From contig CM057337.1 in NCBI GenBank assembly GCA_030015575.1, forward strand, positions 337,848,583 to 337,912,582: 64,000 bases of DNA. Reading direction: 5' to 3'. This document shows, in pieces, positions 36,131 through 46,238 of the stretch. Source of the DNA: Agapanthus africanus (Eukaryota > Streptophyta > Magnoliopsida > Asparagales > Amaryllidaceae). Within the stretch, counting starts at the first letter, position 1; every line of letters begins with the position of its first letter. The notes beneath the pieces are model-generated. The model was not told the origin of the DNA and made no database searches. It was given only the letters and a program-made list of their open reading frames with translations. Both the position numbers and the translations under genes were made by a program.

Positions 36131-36372
36131 TTGCTTTGCACAGCGGTATATATGATATACCCTGCACCTTATTCGATGAGGAAAGAGCCGAGATCCCTTC
36201 ACCGGGAGTGACCTCTTTAGCAAAACTGGCAGATGCTACAAACTCGCGGTTTAGTTTTTGATAGCTTATATAGTTCTTGCTTTGCACAGCGGTATATATG
36301 ATATACCCTGAACCTTATTCGATGGGGAAAGAGCCAAGATCTCTTCACCGGGAGTGACCACTTTAGCGAAAC
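36131..36372 (+). repeat. Tandem ~97-bp module in B leader (two copies)
   Basis: Copies at 36131-36227 and 36276-36372 share TTGCACAGCGGTATATATGA, a stretch ending CCGAGATC, and CACCGGGAGTGACC. About 48 bp separates them. Confidence 0.78.
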
Positions 36373-36506
36373 TAGAAAAGCCTCAAAAACACTCCTTTTC
36401 AAAATCACTTGTTTCTACAATGATATCAAGTTCATTACGCAATAGGTTTTCAGAAAAAACTGTTGTAGCCCTCCGTCATTTCAGATGAGTCCTACTTAGT
36501 ATTCGT

Positions 36507-36725
36507 ACTACATTTGTTGACCTCCGTCAAGGCGTAGTGTGCGGTAGCTAACTAGTATTTATCTGTTTATGCATGTGATGCAGATTGGATTAGGGTAGTC
36601 GTACGGCCTTGTTGACCGCCATCAAGGGTCGTGCGGGTGGGTCTGATTTAATCAAGAAATGACGGGTTGAACTTGACTAGCACTCTATGATTTGTTGACC
36701 TCCGTCAAGGTCATGGGATGCTTGG
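36507..36725 (+). promoter_or_regulatory. Three hairpins with same apical sequence, B leader
   Basis: The apical TTTGTTGACCTCCGTCAAGG occurs at hairpins I (36507-36538) and III (36677-36725). Hairpin II (36600-36635) has CTTGTTGACCGCCATCAAGG. Outer stems are CTAC/GTAG (I), CGTACGGC/GTCGTGCG (II, with G-U pairs) and CTAGCA...ATGA/TCAT...TGCTTGG (III). The inner stem TTGAC/GTCAA is perfect in I and III. Confidence 0.7.
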
Positions 36726-37158
36726 GGCAGAATATTATCGGGAATTTCAAGTATTGAAATTTGCAATAAGATTGCATACCTTCTATGAGATAGATGGACC
36801 CTGATACCCACTACGAGTAAGACTTACTTCTGGGAGAATTTTACACAGGACAATTAGCCGATCAAGTAGGTGTCTAGAAAGGTGTTAACGGGGTTAAGCA
36901 TCTAGGAAGACGAGGTTTATTTAATTAGGTCCGTGCAAAAGCACGGGGAACTTCCCTCAAGTACCAACACTGATCTGGCTGAAAGATTGACGAAATTGTA
37001 GGGTGTAATTAATCCCGGCTAATCTTACCTTTTAGGGTTTGAAGGAAGATTTGATAAAAATAGTGGGGGACATGCTGATTCGATAAGATAATAACCAATC
37101 TAATTTTGCAAGAGCATACGCTAAAGTGTTTCCTTCTCTCTCTCTCCAGGTAGCGACC

Positions 37159-40100
37159 ATGTCAGGCCTTAATCAAGATAATAATATGGATGTATTGACT
37201 GAACCCGCTTATTATACTGAGCAGGGGATCGTTGGTCCCGTTCTTTCTTATAAGAGTTATAAGACTGAGCAGGAAACAGGAGAATATCTGGATTCTCATG
37301 CCGCCCAAACGAAGAACAAGTATGTTGATGCATCTTCTTCGGGTGTGTTAGTTATTGAGAACCGTGTCTCAGTTCACCTTACGTCCTGGGTATTAGATAC
37401 CGGATCGGGATCCCACATATGTAAATTGTTACGTGGGCTACGTAAAGGTAGAGAACTGTGAAAGGGTGATCATTCCATACAAGTAGGGAATGGTACAAAT
37501 ATTGCAGCCAAAACAGTTGGCGAATATCACCTTGTATTACCAAGTAGTAATACATTGATTCTGAACGAGTGCTATTATATACCGAACATAATGTGCAACA
37601 TTATATCAGTTTCTTTATTAAGTAAAGAAGGATATAATTTTCTAGTACAGGATAATGTTATGAACATATTCCTAAATCAAAAGTTGATTGGATCAGGCTC
37701 GTTACATAATGGCATATACGTTCTCAATCAAAATACAGTCCTTAATATACAAAACACAAATAAAAGGAAGAGTTCAGAAATAAACGAATCCTTCTTATGG
37801 CATTGTAGACTTGGTCATATCAATGCGACACGGCTAGCTAAGTTACATAAGGATGGATATTTGAATCCGTTCGAATTATCATCTTATGATACTTTCCATT
37901 CATGTCTCAAAGGAAAAATGACCAAAACTCCGTTTAGTGGACACGGAGAAAGAGTTACGGAACTCTTAGGACTGGTACATAGTAATGTATGCGGACCCAT
38001 ATCTACACATGCCAGGAAGGGTTCTTCTTACTTCATTACATTCACTGACGATCTCTCAAGATTCGGACATGTGTTCCTGATGAAACACAAGTCTGAAACT
38101 TTTGAGAAATTCAAAGAATATAAGCATGAAGTAGAGAACCAAACGGGCAAAAGTATTAAGATCTTTCGATCTGATCGAGGAGGAGAATACTTAAGAAATG
38201 AGTTCCTAGATTATCTAAAAGAGAATGGGATTCTCTCTCAGCTTACACCTCCCTATACACCACAGCACAACGGTGTATCGGAGCGGAGGAATCGCACCAT
38301 ATTAGATATGGTGCGCTCTATGATAAGCAATGCTGAGTTACCTATTTCCTTCTGGGGATATGTGCTTGAGATAGCGGCATACCTACTGAATAAAGTTCCT
38401 ACCAAATCTGTGTCTACCACTCCATATGAGATATGGGAAGGGAAGATACCATATCTTAATTTTGTTAAGATATGGGGTTGCCCGGCCTATATCAAAAGAC
38501 AAAAACCTGACAAACTCGAGGCAAGATCTGTTTTGTGTAAGTTTGTTGGATATCCCAAGCATTCGCGAGGGTATATCTTCTACCATAGTGAGGAACAAAG
38601 GGTGTTTGTTGCTCAACACGCCACCTTTTTAGAAAAGGAATTTCTTACAAAAGAGATTAGTGGCTCTGAGGAGAACTGGAAGAAGTTTCAGCAGAACAAA
38701 CTACAACAGAAGATTTGATGGAACCAGAAGATTCAGTAGTTCCCGACGAACCCCAGCCTCTCCGCCGATCTAGTAGGGTTTCTCATTCACTTAAGAGATA
38801 CTACGGTTTTCTCATTGATGGTGAGAGTGAAGATTGCATCATGGAAGATGATGACCTGTCTAGTTTCGAGTAGGCCATCACGAGTGGTGACTCTGTGAAG
38901 TGGCTGGATGCAATGCGATCTGAGATGGAATCCATGTACACCAACAAAGTACGGACTTTGGAAGTTGCTCCTAAAAGGGTAAAACCCATTGGGAGCAAAT
39001 GGATCTTTAAGAAGAAAATTGGTGTAGATGGAAAGGTTGAGACATTCAAAGCTAGACTTGTTGCAAAGGGTTTTCGTCAACGACCAGGTGTGGATTATGA
39101 CGAAACCTTTTCTCCAGTGGCTATGCTTAAGTCCAACCGGATCTTACTTGCCATTTCTGCATACCATGACTACGAAATCTGGCAGATGTTTGTTAAGACT
39201 GCCTTTCTAATGGTGATTTAGAAGTGTGCGTGTACATGACTCAGCCAGAGGGCTTCGTAGATAATAGGAGCAGCGGAAAGGTGTGCAAGCTGCTTAAATC
39301 CATTTATAGGTTAAAGCAGGCATCGCGGAGTTGGAACATCTGCTTTGATGTTGTAGTTAAAGAGTTTGACGTCATCAAATACGTAGATGAACCTTGTATC
39401 TATAAGAAGGTTGCAGAGAGTAAGGTTGTCTTCCTCGTATTGTACGTCGATGACATACTCTTGATAGGAAATGATGTTCCTATGCTGCAATCAGTCAAGC
39501 TCTTCTTATCACAAAGATTCTCAATGAAAGATCTAGGTGATGCCTCCTGCATACTGGGAATTATGATCTGTAGAGATAGATCTAAACGGATACTGAGATT
39601 GTCCCAATCTAGGTACATTGACACCATACTAAAGAGTTTTAGTATGGAAGAATCCAAGCATGGGAACCTACCCACGATCTCTGGACTCACTCTTTCCAAA
39701 GAGATGTCTCCCAAGACTGATTTGGAAAGAGCTCGCATGCAAGGGATACCCTATGCTTCGGCAGTAGGCTCTATCATGTATGCGATGCTATGTACCAGAC
39801 CCGATGTAGCATACTCACTAAGTGTAGTGAGTCGGTATCAAGCAGATCCTGGAGAGAGTCACTGGATAGTTGTGAAGAACATTCTCAAATACTTACGAAG
39901 GACTAAAGAGATGTTCTTGGTGTATGGTAACGGAGAACTCCAGGTGGAGTCCTTTACCGATTCCAGCTTCTAGAGTGATAAGGACGACTCTAAGTCGCAC
40001 TCGGGATTTTTCTTTACCCTCAATGGAGGGACGGTGTGTTGGAAGAGTTCTAAACAGGATACCGTTGCAGACTCGACGATGGAGGCTGAATACATTGCTG

Positions 40101-40417
40101 CCAAAAAGGCTGTCTGGATAAAGAAGTTCATTACTGAACCTGGTGTGGTTCCATCCATTGAGCATCCAATACCTTTGTATTGCGATAACAATGGAGCTTT
40201 GGCTTTGGCCAAGGAACCCAGGTCTCATCAGAAGTCCAGACATATTCTGAGGCGGTATCACCTGATCCGGGAGATAGTTGTTCACAGGGAGATCGAGGTT
40301 AAGAGAGTTGATACGAAGGACAACACTGTGGATGCACTCACGAAGGCCATTCCCCAGACACAGTTTGAGAGACTCTTTGGGATGCTGGGTATGAGATACT
40401 ACAACAGCTGGCCTTAG
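37159..40417 (+). pseudogene. Copia pol of B with gag-replacing leader peptide
   Basis: ATG at 37159 begins a short peptide (MSGLNQDNNMDVLTEPAYYT...) that runs straight into protease (SWVLDTGSGSHIC, near 37390) with no gag and no zinc knuckle. Then come GAG-pre-integrase, integrase (SDRGGEY, PQHNGVSERRNRT), RT with LYVDDILLIGND (near 39445) and RNase H ([27 protein letters not shown]), ending GMRYYNSWP and stop. Breaks are TGA at 37459-37461, frameshifts near 38670 and near 39205-39223, and TAG near 38870 and at 39971-39973, both where Gln is expected. Protease, integrase and RT catalytic residues that I can see are intact. The start is chosen because the peptide is shared by E1 and C from this codon on. 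Confidence 0.87.
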
Positions 40418-40419
40418 TG

Positions 40420-40431
40420 CAAGTGGGAGAT
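40420..40431 (+). other. Polypurine tract of B
   Basis: caagtgggagat directly precedes the 3' LTR and lies within 15 bases of the RNase H stop codon. Confidence 0.85.
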
Positions 40432-42609
40432 TGTTAGTTATATATATGCCCTAGAGGTCATTATTGTACATATGATGTATATTATAGTGGATGCTTAGAT
40501 ATATATAGAGAGGACTTTCTTGCTCGTCATGATAGTATGCTATTTGGTTTCACTTTATTTTAACATGTTGACTTGTATTAGTTTACTGTCTTGTTCTCAC
40601 ATGTTGATAAAGCCCTTAGGATATGTACTCGACTACTAGGACTATGATGAGATCATATTAGTGGGGCCAGGGTAGTCGATGAGTACATCCTATAACTGTT
40701 CCTAGTCGAGGGTGTGTCGAGACAGGGCATCGATACACCAGAGTAGACTAGCGTATACGCATCTTGACCCATTTGATGGGCGATGGATGATCCCATATCC
40801 ATCGGTGTTTGATAACAAAGATGGTGTACGGGTGCTCAGTGGAGACTGGGTACACTGGACGGACTCGCCGAGAACTCCCAAATGGTATTATACCTCACGT
40901 CAGATGGCAGTTCACTGGTGACACTGGTACAGGGTAGTCTGTAGACCCGAGATCGTCATAGAGTCTTGTGTGATTCCCACTGTGCTTTGATTTCCACCTT
41001 ACCACGTCCAAAAGGGCGTGCAAAACGGTGGCTTTTGGGTACAGTCCCGAATCACATGGAGGCAATGAGCGATAGGAGGAGATTCGTCTCTCCCGGTATA
41101 GGGAGTTGATGTTGTGCTGTGTTCGATTGGCTATAACTGGAAGTCCCTGGCCAGGGTGGATATTGAGTACTACTGTTAAGTATTATCAGTAGGTTCTTGA
41201 CCTGTTATGAGCCTAACATCGACACGACTTATCGGTTACTGGGGTCTGACGTATACCACCCCTAGACTAGATATGCAACATATCAGACGAAGAGACCGGA
41301 CTGTACGGGAGTGTTACTGATTGGATTCATAGGAGAATGTATAAGCTTGCTTGTTGATCTTCTGATCATTCAATACCTGGGTGGCTGTTACGTTTAGCTG
41401 ACCACTTGCAGCTTGTGGGTGTTAGATATGATCATCACCTACTGCCGGCGTATTGACGATTTTTTAGAGTCCTACACAGAGATTTCTTGACTCAGGCAAA
41501 ACGTAGTAGGAGCACATATGTGATATGTGCGGGACCGAGAATAATACGATATAAGATACCGTATTCTATTCTCACGATATTTGATATCAGCCGGGTCATC
41601 GGATCAAGTGTTGATTCGATGTATCGGTACATGAAATATTAGTCGATATATACGATATAGCCGGATTGTCGGATCAAGTGTTGATTCGATAATTTAATGT
41701 ATAATTATATATGTGATATATTACATTACATTATCTAATATTGGCTCGCTTTATTATTTCATTTTCTCACCGGATAATACATTGATATATATGCGATATA
41801 TGTTAATTGTATTATTTTCTTTTGTTACAAAAATATATTATATATGTGATATATAATATTGTAACATATTATGATTACAAATGCAACATGATTAATGGAG
41901 ATTAAACATGGTTAGGGTTTGATTTGGGTTAATCTTTTTTAGAAGGTTCTAGAAGCTTTTATTTTGTTTCTTGCAAAGATATTTGTGTTGATATTGTGCT
42001 TGATATTTTCTAACCCAACCCAAACCCTTCACCCTAGGTTAAATCTCTACATGAGTTAAAGTAACTCAAGGGTTGTATTTGTAACCATAGGTGTTATTCA
42101 TTGTTCATCACAAAAGGAATCATTCTTCTTCTTCTTCCTTGAGCTCACAAAAGCTTTCTAGGTTTTTATTTTGTGATGGATTAGTATGAAAATTTGATAT
42201 TAAAAGAGTGCATAAATCCTACTTCATCATCCTCATCTAATCTACCCAATTAGATTAGGGTGTTCACCTCATTAGTGAGTGAGAGCTTGAGTTAAAGAAA
42301 CCTCAAGGTAGATCATCTTTGAAAAGGAAGACTACAAGCAAGCATGGATCATTCGGGTTGTGGAGCCTCTCTTGAGTCCGGGAGATCATGGATCGCGGCA
42401 AAGGGACTTCTACTCGGAGCTTATGAAGCGAAAGAGCGGACTACAAAGGTTGTAATCCCTCTCTCTTAGTTGTAAAAATGTTTACTTGCATGTTTAACCC
42501 TAATAATCTAGCAAAGATCCTCGCTTTGGGTTGTTCGGCATGTCTAAATTTTAAATCAGGCATGGTTGATGCCTTATAGACCCTTGTATGAGTGCCTAGT
42601 AACCCTACA
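40432..42609 (+). repeat. 3' LTR of B
   Basis: TGTTAGTTATATATATGCCC...AACCCTACA, same family as E1's LTRs. The palindrome CCCTGGCCAGGG lies at 41145-41156. Unlike a normal 3' LTR, it is followed by another primer site and leader. Confidence 0.93.
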
Positions 42610-42710
42610 GTGGTATCAGAGCCTAACTAGAGCATTAGGCGACTTGTATACGAAGTTAAAAGTCCGATCGAACCCTGAAACGTCGAAATAGACCCACTCT
42701 CTGGAAATAG
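42610..42710 (+). other. Second primer site and leader start behind B's 3' LTR
   Basis: TGGTATCAGAGCC at 42611-42623 and about 85 bp of leader match 23840-23940 with only a few differences. So the LTR at 40432 also served as the 5' LTR of a second B-type unit, of which only this stub remains. At 42711 the sequence changes to the LTR of element C. Confidence 0.88.
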
Positions 42711-44419
42711 AACCCCGTTAGGTTATGAGTACACTGGACAGGACTCGTCGGGAACTGTTGGTTGGTATTATACCTATCGTCAGTTAACAGTTCCCAGGTG
42801 ACATGAGTACAGCTTAGTCCGCTGACTTGACACTGTCACTTCGCCTCGAATGTGTTCCCACTGTTATTTGATTACTACCCTACCACGGCTCTACTGAGTC
42901 GTGCAAACAGGTAGTAGTTGGGTGCAGTCCCGAAGCATTTGGAGGCAGTGACGGTTAGACAGGATTTGTTTTCCCCGGTATTGGGGGTTGATATCGCGCT
43001 GTGTCTAGGAGAGCCAGTACACATAGTCGTCCCTGGCCAGGGCAAGCGAGATTTGCTGGTAGTGTTACCAGTAGTTTCCCAGGGTGTTTTGGGCTACACT
43101 CCGACACGACTTGTACCGCTATTAGGGGACTGACGTTTTCCAACTCCCTAGGCCCGCCATGCGATACTCTTAGACAAATAGACCGGACTGTACGGAGATT
43201 ATCACATACAGGCTCAATAGGAGTTCGGATGAGTTCACCTCATCGGTCTTCTTATCGGCATCTACCTGGGGACCGTTACGTACAGCTAGTGCCGCTTGCG
43301 GTCTGTGGTTAACCCAACTGCCAGCGTAGTGTCGACTCTTTAGAGTCCCACACAGAGGGTTTTTCACCTTTGGGAAAAACAGAGTAGAGGTCGCATGGTT
43401 TTACGACTGGGTTCATTCAGATTCGCGCACTTGTGCACGTTTGTTGTCCGGACAGTTATTACTAGCGGGCTTTGGTTTGAGCCAGATCCTAGTACATGTT
43501 TTGGGATTGGTTTTATCTCATTGTATTCGTGTTCCTTGGAACACGGATGCGGGTGTGTATGCACAGTTGACTGAGACAGAGGCAGAGGATTCTCATTAGG
43601 GTTATGGTACGGGTGTGTATGCACAGTTGACTGTTGTCTTTTTCCAAACCCTAATGAGAATAGGAAATATAATTAATAATATTAGTTAACAATTATTGTG
43701 CCATGGTTGAGTTGAATTCTTGACTTTTGTTGACTTGTTGACTTTGTTGACTGGTTGACCAAAGTGGACTTGTTGACCATCATCATTTGTTTTCAAAGAT
43801 GCTTCTTATTCTTTGCAAAAGCATTTAATGAATGAAATGATAATGGTCATTCATCAACTCACCATTAAAAATTGTTGATTATTATTATTATTATTATTAT
43901 TATTATCATTTTCTAAAAGATGAGAGCATGGTTGTAAAATTGATCATTCTTACTTGCATCTTCTCTCTCATCCATAGCTCTCATCCTCTTCCTCTCTCTC
44001 AAAGCAAATTCCCTCTCATGAGTTGAGAACCATTTGTCTTCAAGATAAAACACCAAAACTTATCTCTACTCATCCTAAGGTTGAAGGTCTAGTAAGCCTA
44101 ATACTTTAGTTACCTCAAGTTCGAGGAAGGAGCTCAAGTTCGAGGCCCTCGGGTGGATCTATCTTCGGCAAAGAGGAGACGAGGAGGAGGAGCCGTTCAA
44201 ACTACCACAAGGAGCAAGCAAGGAGGAGAACAACAAGAAGAGAAGGAGTTCAAGACTAGGTATAACCCCCTAACCGAGTAGCTAAAGCTCGTAGTTGTTG
44301 CTAGTGTGTTGTATAGCAAAGATCCGGCTTTCAAGTCCATGATACCCTTTCATGAAAAACTTGATTTTTACCGTTTCCGCTACCCCGAAAGGACCGGGTC
44401 GGGTAATGTAGACCTAACA
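42711..44419 (+). repeat. 5' LTR of C, truncated at its 5' end
   Basis: It matches the 3' LTR from about 63413 onward, so about 410 bp of U3 are missing and no promoter-proximal part remains. It carries the stem-loop GGGAACTGTT (42750-42759)/AACAGTTCCC (42786-42795), the palindrome at 43031-43042 and a (TTA)n run near 43877-43910. Confidence 0.88.
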
Positions 44420-44420
44420 G

Positions 44421-44433
44421 TGGTATCAGAGCC
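44421..44433 (+). other. Primer binding site of C
   Basis: TGGTATCAGAGCC one base after the LTR end ...GACCTAACA. Confidence 0.93.
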
Positions 44434-44622
44434 TATCTAAACACACACTAGTATATTAGCAAAGTATCTAGAATTTCGATCGGACAAAAAACCGCAAAAC
44501 ACGCCGAAAAAGCTAACTTTCTGCCGATTTTTAGATCTGTTCAAAAAATAATAAATCACATACTAAAAATCGGCTCAGGGTTTTTACAGAACAAGCAAGA
44601 AATTTGATCCAGTGAGTCGCTT

Positions 44623-44680
44623 AACTCGCCGCGGAACCGCGGCGAGAGCATGCTCTTGCCGCGGATCCGCGGCCGAGTTG
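44623..44680 (+). promoter_or_regulatory. GC-rich double-palindrome hairpin, C
   Basis: cgccgcggaaccgcggcg pairs with gccgcggatccgcggccg, extended inward by GAGAGCA/TGCTCTT and outward by AACTCG/CGAGTT. The stem is about 30 bp with few mismatches, the strongest of the set. It lies 194 nt downstream of the primer site. Confidence 0.68.
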
Positions 44681-45284
44681 ACTCGGCCGTGGGTCAAACT
44701 TCTTTCAGTGTTCTTATAATGGTGTTTTGGGATTTTTAGGATGGTTTGTTTCTGCCCAGAATTTCCAGAGAACAAATTTTTTTTTTTGGGGTGGTTACAT
44801 ATCTGTATTTCGATCGAATTTCTGTAGACTTTGGCTAATGGGTTATATCTGTGATGTGATATATGTATTGAACGTCTGCTAATCGCTATACGTCGATTAG
44901 TGGGGGTTATACATATCTGTGATCTGTAATGTTGATGGTTTGTGTATATGAATTCATTGGATTGTCACGGATGAATAGCCGGGGGTTGTGAGATGAGAGT
45001 TTTCTTTATCTTTCAATTCATGTAATATGTAAATTGATGTACTATTATTTATATGGCCGCACATCCGGGATGAGGTTGTAGCCGCCATTGTATAATTTCT
45101 TTTTACTGTTTTTGCTCCTAGGATAGACCCAAGGAGGGGTGCACAAACTACCGGGTACCTCGAAGTGCCGAGTGGCCTACTCACGTTGTTGAGGGAGGTT
45201 GCTTCACTTCGGGTATTTGGCGGGTAGTTTGCTGCACCCGTAAGGGTCTAGGGTGGGGTATTTGGCTATTCATCGCGACCGTGT

Positions 45285-45323
45285 AATCTGTCTTTCGTTG
45301 CAGGCTCGAACGAAATGCAGATT
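45285..45323 (+). promoter_or_regulatory. Long hairpin with GGCTCG loop, C leader
   Basis: aatctgtctttcgtt pairs with aacgaaatgcagatt at 13 of 15 positions around GCAGGCTCG. The arm sequence differs widely from B's, but the pairing and loop are kept. Confidence 0.65.
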
Positions 45324-45460
45324 CCTAGTATATCCAAAGTGTTCATCTGTGATCTGGAATGGCTATCATTGCTTCTGACGAATGTGTATATATCTATATA
45401 TGATATCTATTTAGGCGTTGCTTATGTTTTGCATCCGCGCTAGTCCAGCCCCCGCTCTGT

Positions 45461-45481
45461 CGTTAGTTAAGTAACCTAACG
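45461..45481 (+). promoter_or_regulatory. CCGTTAG-type hairpin, C leader
   Basis: CGTTAG (45461-45466) pairs with CTAACG (45476-45481). The stem is shorter than in E1 and N. Confidence 0.45.
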
Positions 45482-45656
45482 GGTAATGACGGGACCCCAT
45501 GGCGAATGCGGATGGCATAAGCGTACGTCATATTTTCGTTGTTTTCAGAAATGGTAGGATTAAATGATGGGATACATTAAATTAATGCAAGAAAATAAAC
45601 CTAAAATACGTTGGAACAATTTTCAAAAAGCTGTTATTGCAAGGACGTTCACTTTT

Positions 45657-45892
45657 GTTTTGCACAGAGGTATTCGGTTATGAATGCCCAGCACCTCATT
45701 CGACGAGACAAGGGCCGAGATCCCTTTATCGGGAGTGACCCCTTGGACAAAAAGTTTGCGTCAAGGTAATAACTTCACTATAGTCGATTATTCTTGCTTT
45801 GCATCGAGATATTCAGTTTAGAATATCCTGCACCTCATTCGACAAGGAAAGAGCCGAGATCCCTTCACAGGGAGTGACCTCTTTAGCAAAAG
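45657..45892 (+). repeat. Tandem module in C leader (two copies)
   Basis: Copies at 45657-45755 and 45794-45892 share TTTGCA...CACCTCATTCGAC, a stretch ending GCCGAGATCCCTT, and GGGAGTGACC. The two are more diverged from each other than in B. Confidence 0.72.
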
Positions 45893-46024
45893 TGTTCGCC
45901 ACTATATTTTCAAAAAGGTTATCAGGTTCCTTCAACGATATCAAGTTCATTACGTTAACGGGTTTTTCGCCAAAAACCCAGCCGTAGCCCTCCATCATAT
46001 CCTATAAGTACTACTTAGTATTCG

Positions 46025-46238
46025 AGCTGCGTATTTTGGCATTGTCAAGGCGTAGTGATCGGTAGCTAAGTATTGCCTGTTTGCAGTTTCATTTTTCGGA
46101 TTATTTAGGACAGTCGCATAGCTATGTTGGCATTGTCAAGAGATATGCGGGTGGGTCTAAGTTAATCAAGATAATGACGGGCCGAACTTGACTAGCGGTT
46201 AATGATATGTTGGCATTGTCAAGGTCATAAACCGTTAG
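46025..46238 (+). promoter_or_regulatory. Three hairpins with same apical sequence, C leader
   Basis: TTGGCATTGTCAAG occurs three times. Outer stems are CTGCG/CGTAG (I, 46025-46057), CGCATA/TATGCG (II, 46115-46149) and CTAGCGGTT-ATGA/TCAT-AACCGTTAG (III, 46192-46238). Stem II shares hardly any sequence with stem II of E1, B or N, yet pairs perfectly. Confidence 0.72.

Larger units (their letters stand above)
35952..37158 (+). other. Leader of B, second part
   Basis: Continues the leader broken at 25294. Compared with C it lacks about 120 bp that would hold the CCGTTAG hairpin. It contains the tandem module, the three same-loop hairpins, a hairpin at 36931-36946 (CCGTGC-AAAA-GCACGG) and, just before the ORF, tctctctctctccag followed by the ATG 10 bases later. 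Confidence 0.78.
21661..42609 (+). mobile_element. Ty1/copia LTR retrotransposon B, gag-less, split by element N
   Basis: LTRs lie at 21661-23839 and 40432-42609 (about 2.18 kb each, roughly 96-97% identical by eye), with a primer site, leader, pol and polypurine tract between them. Without the nested N it would be about 10.3 kb. No target duplication flanks it. Left of it F is cut off, and right of it a second leader begins (42610-42710), so both edges appear to have been rebuilt by recombination or deletion. Confidence 0.9.

Noticed and set aside
36507..36725. CRISPR-like reading of the thrice-repeated leader motif
   Set aside because: Only three units, each inside its own inverted repeat with unequal spacers, in a plant retrotransposon leader.
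42918..43133. 71-codon ORF in C's LTRs (also 63615-63830)
   Set aside because: Same reasoning: LTR noncoding DNA with the palindrome block. There is no sign of codon-level selection.
43877..43910. (TTA)n run, and (TATG)n/TG runs in N's LTRs
   Set aside because: Ordinary microsatellites; they vary between LTR copies as expected from slippage.
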